Source: Oceanibacterium hippocampi (lineage in GTDB: Bacteria > Pseudomonadota > Alphaproteobacteria > Sneathiellales > Sneathiellaceae). Taken from it: a stretch of 64,000 bases of DNA. This document shows, piece after piece, positions 1 to 10,845 of this stretch. Each line of letters opens with the position of its first letter. Position 1 is the stretch's first letter. Below the pieces are notes generated by a model that was not told where the DNA came from, did no database searches, and was given only the letters and a program-made list of their open reading frames with translations. The translations under genes and the position numbers were made by a program. The stretch covers positions 310,001 through 374,000 of the forward strand of contig NZ_FWFR01000002.1 in assembly GCF_900172325.1 (NCBI RefSeq), written 5' to 3'.

Positions 1-1311
1 CTTGCCGTCCTGCACGGCCTGAACTGTGAGATCCTCGCCCGTCGCGACGCAGTCGCCGCCGGCGAAGACACCGCGCAACGAGGTCGCGCGGTCGTCGTCG
101 ATCACGATCTTGCCGCCGTCGAGCGCCAGCACCTGGTTGCCGCCCTCGACCAGCGGGTCGGGCACCAGCATCTGGCCGATCGCCTTGAAGACCTGGTCGG
201 CCTCGATCGTGAAGGTCTCGCCGGTGCCGGCAAGCGTGCCGTCGGCGCCGCGCCGGGTATATTCGAACTCGACGCCGGTGACCTTGCCGCCGGTCCCCAG
301 GATACGCACCGGCCTGGCCCAGAGTTTCAGCCGGACGCCGTTCTGCTGGGCGAATTCCTGCTCGTGCCAGGTGGCGCTCATGTCGTCGGCGCCGCGCCGA
401 TAGACCAGTGTCACGTCCTCCGCGCCGAGCCGCTTCGATTGCACCGCGACATCGATCGCCGTGTTGCCGCCGCCGATCACCACGACGCGGCGACCGACCG
501 GCAGCGTCGTCAGATCGTCAGCCTGGCGCAGCGCGGCGATGAAATCGACCGCGTTGACGACGCCGGACAGGCTCTCGCCCTCGTCGCCGAGGGCCCGGAC
601 ACCGGCGAGACCGCAGCCGAGAAAGACCGCATCGTGATCGCGCCGGAGCGCAGCCAGCGTGACGTCGCGGCCAAGCGCCTTGCCGCACTCGACCGTGATG
701 CCGCCGATCCCGGTAATGAAATCGACCTCGGACTGGGCAAATCCGCCCGGGACCTTGTAGGCGGCGATGCCATATTCGTTGAGCCCGCCGGCCCGCTCGC
801 GCGCCTCGTAGACGGTTACCTCGTGTCCCAGCATCGCGAGCCGATGAGCGCAGGCAAGCCCGGCGGGTCCCGCGCCCACCACCGCGACATGCTTGCCAGT
901 CGGCTCGCCGCGCTCGAACGGCTGGCCCTCGCGCGCCATCAGCCAGTCGGTCGCATACCGCTGCAGGGCACCGATCTGGACCGGCTTGCTCTCCTGGGTC
1001 ATGCGGACACAGGCTTCCTCGCACAGGATCTCGGTCGGGCAGACCCGGGCGCAGGCCCCGCCGAAGATATTCTCCTCGAGGATATTGACCGCCGAAGCGC
1101 GCACGTTGTCGGTCGCGATCTTGCGGATGAAATTGGGAATGTCGATGCCGGTCGGGCACGCCTCCATGCAGGGCGCGTCATAGCAGAAGTAGCAGCGACT
1201 GGCTTCGATCAGGGCCCGGCGCCGATCCAGCGGATCCTTGACGTCGGTGAAATTCGCCGCCACGTCGACGGCAGACAGCCGCCCGGCCGCAATACCCGAA
1301 CTTTCGCTCAT
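1..1311 (-). CDS. preT: PreT-like NAD(P)-dependent dihydropyrimidine dehydrogenase subunit (3' end cut by window edge)
   Basis: Flavin/Fe-S oxidoreductase of the glutamate-synthase-small-subunit type. By family it passes electrons from NAD(P)H to a partner that reduces uracil or thymine. The 437 visible codons start at ATG 1311. Two N-terminal cysteine clusters (C40, C43, C48, C52, then C87, C91, C97, C101) would bind [4Fe-4S] centres. An FAD-binding GAGPAGL motif is near residue 147 and a second nucleotide motif, GGGNTAIDVA, near residue 280. Only about 10-15 C-terminal residues should be missing. The divergent neighbour is a RutR-type pyrimidine regulator with an operator between them, which favours PreT over GltD or another relative. 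The catalytic partner PreA would be expected just left of the window. Confidence 0.8.
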   Translation of the reverse strand, partial: MSESSGIAAGRLSAVDVAANFTDVKDPLDRRRALIEASRCYFCYDAPCMEACPTGIDIPNFIRKIATDNVRASAVNILEENIFGGACARVCPTEILCEEACVRMTQESKPVQIGALQRYATDWLMAREGQPFERGEPTGKHVAVVGAGPAGLACAHRLAMLGHEVTVYEARERAGGLNEYGIAAYKVPGGFAQSEVDFITGIGGITVECGKALGRDVTLAALRRDHDAVFLGCGLAGVRALGDEGESLSGVVNAVDFIAALRQADDLTTLPVGRRVVVIGGGNTAIDVAVQSKRLGAEDVTLVYRRGADDMSATWHEQEFAQQNGVRLKLWARPVRILGTGGKVTGVEFEYTRRGADGTLAGTGETFTIEADQVFKAIGQMLVPDPLVEGGNQVLALDGGKIVIDDDRATSLRGVFAGGDCVATGEDLTVQAVQDGK

Positions 1312-1390
1312 TCCACGCCTCTAACCTGTATGATCCAGACCGGTTATTCCGATCTTCAATCTCTTTTTCATTTATGAGCTTAGTGGTAAC

Positions 1391-1406
1391 CTGACCAAAC
1401 GGTCAA
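1391..1406. promoter_or_regulatory. RutR-type operator
   Basis: The site reads CTGACCAAACGGTCAA, with a perfect TGACC-N4-GGTCA dyad. It closely matches the known RutR consensus TTGACCA-N2-TGGTCAA. It lies between the divergent preT-like gene (start 1311) and the rutR-like gene (start 1524), so it can serve both promoters. The match is seen in the sequence; binding is inferred. Confidence 0.65.
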
Positions 1407-1523
1407 GAAGTTTGGCGCCGGCGCGGATCCCGCTTTTGCGACATCCGGCCGGAACGATAAAACGGGCCAGGCGTCGGTGCGCGGCAGGCTCGCAGGGAAC
1501 CAAGGGATGAAGGAACGCCGTCA

Positions 1524-2204
1524 GTGAACGAATGCACTGCCGAAACCACGGACAACAGCCCCGGGCGAATTCGCCAGCTCAACGAGGCCCGGATCATGCA
1601 GGCTGCCGAGCAGGTCTTCGCCGACGCCGGATTCCGCGGCGCCACGACTGCGGCGATCGCCGAGCGGGCCGGCCTACCAAAGGCCAATGTCCACTATTAT
1701 TTCAGAACGAAATCAGAACTTTATCGGGCTGTTCTCGATAATATCCTGAAGCTGTGGCTGGATGCCCTGCATGACATCACGGCGGACGACGACCCGCGCG
1801 AGGCGCTCACCCATTACATCGAGGCGAAGGTCGAACTGTCCCGTTCCCAGCCCGAGGCGTCCCGGGTCTTCGCCAACGAGCTGATCCGGGGCGCGCCCCG
1901 GCTCAAGCGGTACCTGTCGAACGAACTGCGCGACTGGATCGACGCCCGCGTCCCGGTCATCCAGGCATGGATTGCCCAGGGCAAGATCGCCCCGATCGAT
2001 CCCTATTTCCTGTTCTTCAATATCTGGGCGATGACCCAGACCTACGCCGATTTCCAGTCGCAATGCGCCGCCGTGCTCGGCCGCGGCGACAAGCTGAAGC
2101 CCGAGGACTACGACCGCGCCTCGGCGGAAATCGTCACGACCGTCATGCGGGCGCTGGGGCTGGAAACGGCCCCGACCGGCGCGCGACACGGGGGCGACGA
2201 CTGA
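1524..2204 (+). CDS. rutR: RutR-family TetR regulator of pyrimidine utilisation
   Basis: TetR-type repressor of 226 residues. The N-terminal HTH spans about residues 22-68 (GLPKANVHYYF recognition helix region). The C-terminal ligand domain carries the stretch GKIAPIDP followed by IWAMTQTYADF (about residues 153-177), which closely resembles E. coli RutR and is specific to that subfamily. RutR senses uracil or thymine and represses pyrimidine degradation genes. The GTG start at 1524 is preceded by AAGGA. The gene diverges from preT across a 212-bp gap holding a RutR-like palindrome, so autoregulation plus control of preT is likely. It ends 17 bp before a convergent gene. Confidence 0.82.
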   Translation: MNECTAETTDNSPGRIRQLNEARIMQAAEQVFADAGFRGATTAAIAERAGLPKANVHYYFRTKSELYRAVLDNILKLWLDALHDITADDDPREALTHYIEAKVELSRSQPEASRVFANELIRGAPRLKRYLSNELRDWIDARVPVIQAWIAQGKIAPIDPYFLFFNIWAMTQTYADFQSQCAAVLGRGDKLKPEDYDRASAEIVTTVMRALGLETAPTGARHGGDD

Positions 2205-2221
2205 GCCGCCGCCCCGTCCCG

Positions 2222-4570
2222 CTATTCCGACGCCAGCATCTGCTGGAACATCGTGCAGGCCAGCGCGTCGTCCCGCTGTTCCGGCGAAAGCTGGCTCTCG
2301 GGCATCGCCAGCAACTGCTCGCAGCGGCCATCCTCGATCGCTGTCGTGGCGAGCGTCTGGCCGAACCGGACAAGGCATGAAACCAGCGTTTGCTTCTCCT
2401 CCGCGCTCATGGTTTCCGGCGTGAGGTTGCGCGCCTCCATGTCGCGGACACGGGTCCGGCAGCGGGCATATTCGCGACGCAGGTCTGATTGCGGTTGTAT
2501 CCCGGCCGCGCTGTTTCCCGAGTAGGCGGCGGCCCCCGACGACAGGGCGGCGAGCCCGCTCTGACCGGCCAGCATGGTCGCGATATAGCCCTTCCATTCG
2601 AGCAGGCTCAGTTCGTGCCGCCCGTTCGCGTCGCTGACCGCCTTGCCGACCAGTCCGGTCTCGTCCGGACCGATTTCGGCTTCGTGGAAGATCACCGTCT
2701 GGTAGTTCTGGTCGGTCGAGGTGAGCTTCAGCTCGTAGGTGTCATCGTCGCCGTCGTCGAACTCGTGCACCTTGTTGCCGGCCCGGGCGAGCGCGCAGAC
2801 CATCCTGCCCAGTTCGACCTTGCCGTCGGGTCCGAGAACGATCCGTTTCCGGTCGCGGGAGCCGAGATCCGCCTCGTCCTGCACATCGCGGCATTCCTTT
2901 TCCCGGACTGCGGTCAGGATATCCGCCGCCCGCTTCTGGCTCGCCGCGACGAACGGCCCCAGGTCAGCACTCATCCCGTCGACGGCAAGCGACTGAACCG
3001 CCGCGTCTATGGTCGCGATCGATTCAGCGTTCTCGGGCAGATCCGCCAGATAATCCTGGTATTCCTCGAAGGCGCCCTCGGCCACGGTGGCCCGCGCCTT
3101 GCGGTAAGCCTGGTCGAAAGGCAGCCATTCGATCGGACGGAGGAATCGTGCGTAATCGGCCCGTCGTTCCGCGGCATAGGCGGAGAGCGCCTTGAGGCCC
3201 TCCAGGTCGTCGTCGAAATCCGACAGGCGCTCGATATCCGGCTTCAGGTATTCCCTGGCGATCTGTTCCCGTTTCGTCCCGACCGCGATATTGAGCTGCC
3301 GCCTTTCGTCCTGGTCGAGTGCCGCGAGGCGCGGGTCATTGACCAGACCCTGCAGGGCATCGAGGCCCGCCCGGTCGACGCTGACGCCGGCAATGGCGCC
3401 CTGGTTCTCCTCCAGCGCAGCCAACGCCTCGTAATAGTCCTCGAGCGCCGGAACATTCTGCTGTAGGCGCGCCGCCGGACCGCGAGCATTCGCGCCACGG
3501 TTCCGGTAGAGTTCCAGCAAGGCGGGATCACCCGACCGGGCCCGTGCCTCGCACGACTGGTAGAGCCGGTCATAGGCGGCGGCATCCGCCTCGTCCCAGT
3601 CTCGGATTGACCGGCCGAATACCGGGACGATCCGGTCGTCGAGCATGAAGAGATAGAATGGCCCCTGCCGGGTGTTGCGCGCCCTCGACCAGTCGATCGT
3701 CGCGCCCCAGCGGAACAGGTCCTCGCAGGTCGGCGGCTGAAATCCGCCTGACGCGGCGAGTGCGGCACGGATCGCCTCGCTCCGCCCTTCAACGGCCTTC
3801 GCGATATCCGCGCGTTCCGCGTCGTCGAGACCGTTGCCGAAGCGAGTGTCGATCTCGGACATCATCTCACGGGTCGACAGCAACCCGTCCGCGCTCTCCG
3901 GTGCATTGGCGATCTCGGTCCGCACCTCGTCGAGGAGCCCGACCTTGATCTCGTCGCGCCGCGCGTTGAGGCGTCCGGTCGTCTCGGCCCATTCCTCTTC
4001 GGGCATGTAGACGACCTGCTGGCCCAGCGTCCGGATCGCCACCGCCGCCTCGGGCGTGATCTGGCGCCGCGGCGCCCGCCCCACGATGTCGGCGCCGACG
4101 CCCGGCAGATCGCCGAGCGCAAGGTAGAATTCGGCGCTCGCCGGGGCGGCGAGCAGGACGGCCTCCCCTTCGGCAACCGCTGCCCGGGCCCGCTCGATCC
4201 GGACGACGGCGTTGCGGATCTCCTTGTTGACCGCGTTGCGCGCGACATTGAACCGGCCCTCGACATCCTTGTCCTTCGCGCGACGCGCCTCCTTCCCGCA
4301 GCCGGCCAGGGCAACGTTCAGTGCCTTGACGTCCTCGCTGCTCCAGTCGATCGCGCGGTTTCCGAAGACCCCGGTGCTCAGTTCGTCGCCGAACAGGCCC
4401 GAAAGCGACATCGTTTCATTGACCCGCCTGGGCTCGGCCGCGGTCCCGCGTTCGATCCAGCCGGACAGGCCCTCGCAATCCGGAATCTCGAAAGCCGCCG
4501 CCGTCATCGGCCACGCCAGGACCACCAGACCAGCGCATGCAGTCGCTGCGCCGACAAAATGCCGCCACAT
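2222..4570 (-). CDS. large secreted protein of unknown function
   Basis: Protein of 782 residues that I do not recognise. It has a clear Sec signal peptide (positive MWRH, hydrophobic core to about residue 20, AAA-F cleavage region near 26), so it is probably periplasmic. The mature part is rich in acidic and Ala/Arg helical stretches. A few cysteines come in spaced pairs (for example in PDCEG and ECRD contexts), and two segments resemble each other near CEGL and CEDL, hinting at an internal duplication of a domain with a D-x-C-E motif. There is no catalytic signature. The start at 4570 has a good GGGAAGGGAGAG Shine-Dalgarno. It stands alone, convergent with rutR and separated from the ABC-F gene by 143 bp. 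Confidence 0.75.
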   Translation of the reverse strand: MWRHFVGAATACAGLVVLAWPMTAAAFEIPDCEGLSGWIERGTAAEPRRVNETMSLSGLFGDELSTGVFGNRAIDWSSEDVKALNVALAGCGKEARRAKDKDVEGRFNVARNAVNKEIRNAVVRIERARAAVAEGEAVLLAAPASAEFYLALGDLPGVGADIVGRAPRRQITPEAAVAIRTLGQQVVYMPEEEWAETTGRLNARRDEIKVGLLDEVRTEIANAPESADGLLSTREMMSEIDTRFGNGLDDAERADIAKAVEGRSEAIRAALAASGGFQPPTCEDLFRWGATIDWSRARNTRQGPFYLFMLDDRIVPVFGRSIRDWDEADAAAYDRLYQSCEARARSGDPALLELYRNRGANARGPAARLQQNVPALEDYYEALAALEENQGAIAGVSVDRAGLDALQGLVNDPRLAALDQDERRQLNIAVGTKREQIAREYLKPDIERLSDFDDDLEGLKALSAYAAERRADYARFLRPIEWLPFDQAYRKARATVAEGAFEEYQDYLADLPENAESIATIDAAVQSLAVDGMSADLGPFVAASQKRAADILTAVREKECRDVQDEADLGSRDRKRIVLGPDGKVELGRMVCALARAGNKVHEFDDGDDDTYELKLTSTDQNYQTVIFHEAEIGPDETGLVGKAVSDANGRHELSLLEWKGYIATMLAGQSGLAALSSGAAAYSGNSAAGIQPQSDLRREYARCRTRVRDMEARNLTPETMSAEEKQTLVSCLVRFGQTLATTAIEDGRCEQLLAMPESQLSPEQRDDALACTMFQQMLASE

Positions 4571-4713
4571 CTCGCTCTCCCTTCCCCGAAAACCGCCGAA
4601 TCGGGCGTGTATCCCGCCATTCGGCCACGACCCCCAGCCGCGATCCGAGTATGCCGCCGCGTGCGCGGGAAGGAAATTAGGAAAGCGTGATTCTGTGACC
4701 GGCGATACGGCGC

Positions 4714-6549
4714 TCAGCTCCCCTGAAGCTCGTCCTTCAGGATCTCGAGTTCGAGCCAGCGTTCTTCGGCCGCGGCCAGTTCCGCACGTGCCGCGTCGAG
4801 GGCGCCGGCAAGCTTGTGGAAACGGTCCGGGTCACGGCCATAGAGCGTCGGATCGGCAAGCGCCTTCTCCTGCCTGGCGATCTCCGCCTCCAGCGCCGCG
4901 ATCCGCGCCGGCAGGCCCTCATACTCGCGCTTGTCCTTGTAGCTCAGCCCGCTCCGCCGGGCCGGCGCCTTCTGCCCCTTCTCCGCCGGAGGCGAGCCGG
5001 CCGCGGCCGCCTTCCGTCCGGCGGGTTCGCGCCGCGCTGTCCTGGACCTTTCTCTCTGGTAATCCTCGTAACCGCCCACGTATTCGGCGATTTCCCCTTC
5101 TCCCTCAACGGCGATCAGGCTCGAGACCGTGCGGTCGAGGAATGCCCGGTCATGGCTCACGATCAACACCGTCCCGTCGAAATCCGCGAGTTGCTCTTCC
5201 AGGAGTTCGAGGGTCTCAAGATCCAGGTCGTTGGTCGGCTCGTCGAGAACCAGGAGATTGCAGGGCCTGGCCAGCAGGATCGCAAGCAGGAGCCGGTTCT
5301 TTTCGCCGCCGGATAGGGATCGAACCGGACTGCGCGCCTGCGCCTCCTGGAACAGGAACTGTTTCAGATAGGCGACGACATGGATCGGCCGGCCATGCAC
5401 CATCACGGAATCGCCGCCGCCGGGCGCCAGCGATTCCCAGAGTGTCGCCTCGGGGTCAAGCTGGTCGCGGCGCTGGTCGATATGGACGATCTCGAGCCGG
5501 GTGCCGTGCCGGACCGTGCCGCTGTCCGGCGCGATCTCGCCCAGCAGCAGGCGGAGCAGCGTGGTCTTGCCGGCCCCGTTCGGGCCGATCACGCCGACCC
5601 GGTCGCCCCGCATGATCCGGGTCGAGAAGCCATCGACGATCGTGGTCGTTTCGCCGTCGCGCTTGAAGCGCTTCACCAGGTCGGTTGCCTCGATGACCAG
5701 CGCCCCGCTCGCCTTGCCGGTTTCGAGATCGAGCGCGGCCGCCTTGTCGGAACGGGTCCGCTCCTGCCGCTCGCGCCGGAGATCGTGCAGGCGGCGAAGC
5801 CGGCCCTGATTGCGCCGCCGCCGGGCGGTAACGCCGCGCGCCAGCCAGCGCTCCTCGACCTCGATTTCCTTGGCAAGCCGGGCAAGCGACTGCGCTTCCT
5901 CCTCGCGGAGTTTCTCGGACCAGGCTTCGAACGTATTGAAACCGGCCTCGTTGACGCGCAGCGTGCCATCCTCCAGCCAGTAGGTCCGCCGGGTCAGCCG
6001 GGCCAGGAAGGCACGGTCATGGCTGACGATCACCGTGGCCGCGCGGCTGCGGGCAAGCTCGCCCTCCAGCCATTCGATGGTCGGCAAGTCGAGGTGGTTG
6101 GTCGGCTCGTCGAGAAACAGCAGGTCCGGCTCGCCGATCAGGGCCCGGGCAATCGCCGCGCGCCGGGATTCGCCGCCGGAGAGCGTCAGCAGCTCGGTCC
6201 CGCCGTCGAGCGAGACGGCATCGAGCAGGCGGCGCACGCGATAGTCGTCCGCCGCGACATCGCCCTCCTCCAGCCCCTCGGCGATGTAGCCCGCGACCGT
6301 CAGGCCCGGGACCCGCGGCAGGTCCTGGGCGAGATAGGCCGCGCGCGCGCCCGGCTTGATGAAGCGGTCGCCGCCGTCGGCCTCGATCCGCCCCGCCATG
6401 ACCTTCAGCAGCGTCGATTTGCCGCTGCCGTTCCGCCCGAGCAGCGCGATACGGTCGCCGGGCTGGACGGCCAGCGAGACGCCGCGGAACAGTTCCTTCT
6501 CGCCAAAGCCAAGACGCGCTTCGCGAAGGGTCATCAACGCCGTTGCCAT
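4714..6549 (-). CDS. ABC-F family ATPase (Uup-like)
   Basis: Soluble tandem ATPase of 611 residues with two nucleotide-binding domains and no membrane segments. This is the ABC-F class that acts at the ribosome or, for Uup, on branched nucleic acids. Walker A motifs are GRNGSGKST (about residues 38-46) and GPNGAGKTT. Signatures are LSGGESRR and LSGGEKNR, and both Walker B/H-loop regions (FLDEPTNHLD, VLDEPTNDLD) are intact. A basic linker follows domain 1, and a charged coiled-coil C-terminus (KREYEGLPARIAALEAE region) resembles the Uup DNA-binding tail. The reading frame stays open to 6714, but ATG 6549 begins the conserved MATALMTLREA start and is preferred. Confidence 0.85.
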   Translation of the reverse strand: MATALMTLREARLGFGEKELFRGVSLAVQPGDRIALLGRNGSGKSTLLKVMAGRIEADGGDRFIKPGARAAYLAQDLPRVPGLTVAGYIAEGLEEGDVAADDYRVRRLLDAVSLDGGTELLTLSGGESRRAAIARALIGEPDLLFLDEPTNHLDLPTIEWLEGELARSRAATVIVSHDRAFLARLTRRTYWLEDGTLRVNEAGFNTFEAWSEKLREEEAQSLARLAKEIEVEERWLARGVTARRRRNQGRLRRLHDLRRERQERTRSDKAAALDLETGKASGALVIEATDLVKRFKRDGETTTIVDGFSTRIMRGDRVGVIGPNGAGKTTLLRLLLGEIAPDSGTVRHGTRLEIVHIDQRRDQLDPEATLWESLAPGGGDSVMVHGRPIHVVAYLKQFLFQEAQARSPVRSLSGGEKNRLLLAILLARPCNLLVLDEPTNDLDLETLELLEEQLADFDGTVLIVSHDRAFLDRTVSSLIAVEGEGEIAEYVGGYEDYQRERSRTARREPAGRKAAAAGSPPAEKGQKAPARRSGLSYKDKREYEGLPARIAALEAEIARQEKALADPTLYGRDPDRFHKLAGALDAARAELAAAEERWLELEILKDELQGS

Positions 6550-6759
6550 GGTCGAACAGGAACTCCGGTAGGGGATGGGAAGACTGCGCGTGCCGACAGG
6601 CCGCGTCCGCGCGATGGCGGCGCACCATATCGGATCGGCCGGGGTTCCGCCAAGGGCGGCGCGCGGTGCGGAGATCCCTTTCCGCGCCCTTGATTCCGTC
6701 CGGCGACTGCGCAATATGGCCTATACAAGACGAAATTGGTCAGGTATTAACCGCCCGCC

Positions 6760-7227
6760 ATGATAAAACTGAGCAAAATGACCGACTACGGCGTCGTGGT
6801 CATGACGCAAATCGCCCAGGAGCCCGACCGGGTCGTGACCGGCCCGGACGTCGCCCTGACGACCGGACTGACGGTCCCGACGGTGGCCAAGCTGATGCGC
6901 ATGCTGGCGCGCGGCGGGCTGCTGCTTTCGCACCGCGGCGCCCACGGCGGCTATTCCATGGCCCGGCCGGCAAGCGAGATCCGGATCTCGGAGATCGTCG
7001 CCGCCCTCGAAGGGCCGATCGCGCTGACCTCCTGCGTCGACGGCAGCGACCTGAGTTGCGTCGTCGAGGACAGCTGTCCGATGCGCGGCGGATGGAACAA
7101 GATCAACGGGGCGATCCGGCAGGCGCTCGACGACGTCCGGTTGTCCGAGATGATGCCGCCGATGCCCTATCCTCATGGCACGGCAAAGGGGGCAGTGCGC
7201 AAGGCGCGAGCCGCCGCCGCACTCTGA
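6760..7227 (+). CDS. Rrf2-family SUF operon regulator (IscR/SufR-like)
   Basis: Winged-helix regulator of 155 residues at the head of the suf operon. The HTH is at about residues 27-65 ([18 protein letters not shown] wing). Cysteines C92, C100 and C106 match the three cluster ligands of IscR (C92, C98, C104) with slightly longer spacing, so it probably senses Fe-S status. By family it controls the downstream assembly genes and itself. It ends 25 bp before sufB and is almost certainly co-transcribed with it. The promoter must lie in the 210 bp between 6550 and 6759; I could not place a convincing operator there. Confidence 0.85.
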   Translation: MIKLSKMTDYGVVVMTQIAQEPDRVVTGPDVALTTGLTVPTVAKLMRMLARGGLLLSHRGAHGGYSMARPASEIRISEIVAALEGPIALTSCVDGSDLSCVVEDSCPMRGGWNKINGAIRQALDDVRLSEMMPPMPYPHGTAKGAVRKARAAAAL

Positions 7228-7252
7228 AACGCCCCAGTACGGAGACAGATCA

Positions 7253-8719
<1,467 letters not shown>

Positions 8720-8754
8720 GGCCGGCGCGTCCGTACAGGCAGGAAAGTCACGTC

Positions 8755-9501
8755 ATGCTGCAAATCAAGGATCTGCACGTCACCGTCGACGGCAAGGAAA
8801 TCCTGAAAGGTCTCTCGCTCGACATCGGCGACGGCGAAGTGCATGCGATCATGGGCCCGAACGGTTCGGGCAAGAGCACCCTCTCCTACGTCCTCGCCGG
8901 TCGCGAGGGCTACGAGGTGACGGGCGGGACCGTCCGCTATCGCGACCAGGACCTGTTCACCCTCAATGCCGAGGAACGGGCGCGCGAGGGGGTCTTCCTC
9001 GCTTTCCAGTATCCGGTCGAGATCCCGGGCGTACCGACCGCGACCTTTCTCAAGACCGCGGTCAACGCGGTCCGCCGCCATCGCGGCGAGGCCGAACTCG
9101 ATGCCATGGACTTCCTGAAGTTCGTCCGCGCCCGCGCCAAGGAGCTGGAAATCGGCGACGACATGATCAAGCGCTTCCTCAACGTCGGTTTCTCCGGCGG
9201 CGAGAAGAAGCGGGCCGAGATCCTGCAGATGGCGCTTCTGGAGCCGACGCTGATGGTGCTCGACGAAACCGATTCCGGCCTCGACATCGACGCGCTGCGG
9301 ATCGTCTCGGAGGGGATCAACCGGATGCGTGGCCCTGATCGCTCGACCCTGATGATCACCCACTACCAGCGCCTGCTGAACTATGTCGTGCCGGACCATG
9401 TACACGTCATGGCAGGCGGACGGATCGTCCGTTCCGGCGGCAAGGAACTCGCGCTCGAGCTCGAGGAAAAAGGCTATGCCGATATCGCGAGCGCGGCCTG
9501 A
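8755..9501 (+). CDS. sufC: Fe-S assembly ATPase SufC
   Basis: ABC-type ATPase of 248 residues that drives conformational change in the SufB-SufD scaffold. Walker A is GPNGSGKST (34-42). The signature is FSGGEKKR (about 146-153, the SufC variant), and Walker B is LMVLDE followed by TDSGLDIDAL, a SufC hallmark. It lies 35 bp after sufB with an AGGAAAG ribosome site. Confidence 0.96.
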   Translation: MLQIKDLHVTVDGKEILKGLSLDIGDGEVHAIMGPNGSGKSTLSYVLAGREGYEVTGGTVRYRDQDLFTLNAEERAREGVFLAFQYPVEIPGVPTATFLKTAVNAVRRHRGEAELDAMDFLKFVRARAKELEIGDDMIKRFLNVGFSGGEKKRAEILQMALLEPTLMVLDETDSGLDIDALRIVSEGINRMRGPDRSTLMITHYQRLLNYVVPDHVHVMAGGRIVRSGGKELALELEEKGYADIASAA

Positions 9502-9520
9502 GGTGGGAAAGCGAGAGCCG

Positions 9521-10843
9521 ATGACCAACCGCCCCGAAGGACTGCGCGCCCGCTACCTGGCGGCCTTTCCGAAGACGCTGGATGCGCTTCCCGGCGCCGA
9601 GCTCGGCTGGCTGCGAAGCCTGCGGGAGAGCGCGCTGGCGCGTTTCGCCGACCTCGACCTGCCGGAACCCCGCGTCGAGGACTGGAAATACACCAACCTC
9701 CGCCCGCTCAAGGCGTCCGACCTGGCGGTGCCGGCCAACGACAGCGCGTCTGCCGACGCGCCGTCCGGCCTGCCGCGGTTCGGCGACGGGGCCCGCCTCG
9801 TCTTCGTCAACGGCCGGCTCGATGCGGCCGCCTCCTCTCCCGCCCTGCCGGCCGGCGCCCGCCTGCTGTCGCTTGGCGCGGCGCTCGCGGAAACGCCGGA
9901 CCTGCTGGAGTCTGACCTCGGCCGCCTCGTGCCGTGGCAGGGTGAAGGTGTGCTGGCGCTCAACACCGCCTTCATGCGCGACGGCTACGTGCTCGCGATC
10001 GATCCGGGCGTCGAGATCGAGACCCCGATCGAGATCGTCTTCCATGGCGGCGCGGCATCCCATGCCGCCTGGCATGTCCGGAACGTGATCCGGCTCGGCG
10101 AAGGCGCGCGGGCAACCGTGATCGAGAGCCATGTCGGCGCGCCGGACGCGGCCTATTTCAGCAATCCGGTCACCGAGATCTTCGCCGGCCCGTCGAGCGC
10201 GCTCCGCCACTACAGGATCCAGGACGAGAGCATCAAGGCACAGCACCTGGCGCATGTCGCCGCCGAGCTCGCCGAGAAGGCCGACATGGAAAGCTTCGTG
10301 CTGACACTTGGCGCGGCGCTCTCGCGGAACGAGATCCGGGTCGCGATCGAGGGCCATCACGTCGAGTGCAAGCTGAACGGCATCTACCTGCAGCGCGGCA
10401 CGCAGCATTCGGACAACACCACCGTCATCGACCACAAGGTCGGCGACGGGCGTGCGGACGAGGTCTACAAGGGTGTGCTCGACGACCGCGCGTCAGGCGT
10501 CTTCCAGGGCCGCTTCATCGTCCGCGAGGATGCCCAGAAGACCGACGCGAACCAGCAGAGCCGGGCGATCCTGCTGTCGCCAAAGGCCCGCGCCGACGCC
10601 AAGCCGGAGCTGGAGATCTTCGCCGACGACGTGAAATGCAGCCACGGCGCGACGATCGGCGAACTGGACGAGGAACCGCTCTTCTATCTCCGTGCCCGCG
10701 GCATCGACACGGACACGGCACGCGCGTTGCTGGTCGAGGCCTTCCTGCGCGACGCGATCGAGAAGATCACCTGCGAACCGGTCCGCGAGGCATTCGGCAA
10801 GCGCGTGGAGGACTGGATCCGCGCGGAGAAGGAAGGGAGCTGA
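9521..10843 (+). CDS. sufD: Fe-S cluster assembly protein SufD
   Basis: SufD, 440 residues, paralogue of SufB and the third member of SufBC2D, linked to iron entry. The ATG at 9521 follows sufC by 19 bp. The N-terminal RVEDWKYTNLRPL stretch is the characteristic SufD helical motif. The C-terminal CSHGATIGELDEEPLFYLRARGI stretch (split here as CSHGATIGELDEE and LFYLRARGI) contains the conserved Cys-His found in SufD proteins. The next gene starts 2 bp after the stop. Confidence 0.95.
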   Translation: MTNRPEGLRARYLAAFPKTLDALPGAELGWLRSLRESALARFADLDLPEPRVEDWKYTNLRPLKASDLAVPANDSASADAPSGLPRFGDGARLVFVNGRLDAAASSPALPAGARLLSLGAALAETPDLLESDLGRLVPWQGEGVLALNTAFMRDGYVLAIDPGVEIETPIEIVFHGGAASHAAWHVRNVIRLGEGARATVIESHVGAPDAAYFSNPVTEIFAGPSSALRHYRIQDESIKAQHLAHVAAELAEKADMESFVLTLGAALSRNEIRVAIEGHHVECKLNGIYLQRGTQHSDNTTVIDHKVGDGRADEVYKGVLDDRASGVFQGRFIVREDAQKTDANQQSRAILLSPKARADAKPELEIFADDVKCSHGATIGELDEEPLFYLRARGIDTDTARALLVEAFLRDAIEKITCEPVREAFGKRVEDWIRAEKEGS

Positions 10844-10845
10844 CG

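Noticed and set aside
6690-6717. TTGAT half-site and -35/-10-like pair upstream of the suf regulator
   Set aside because: Only one FNR half is present and the -10 match is 3 of 6, too weak to list as a site.
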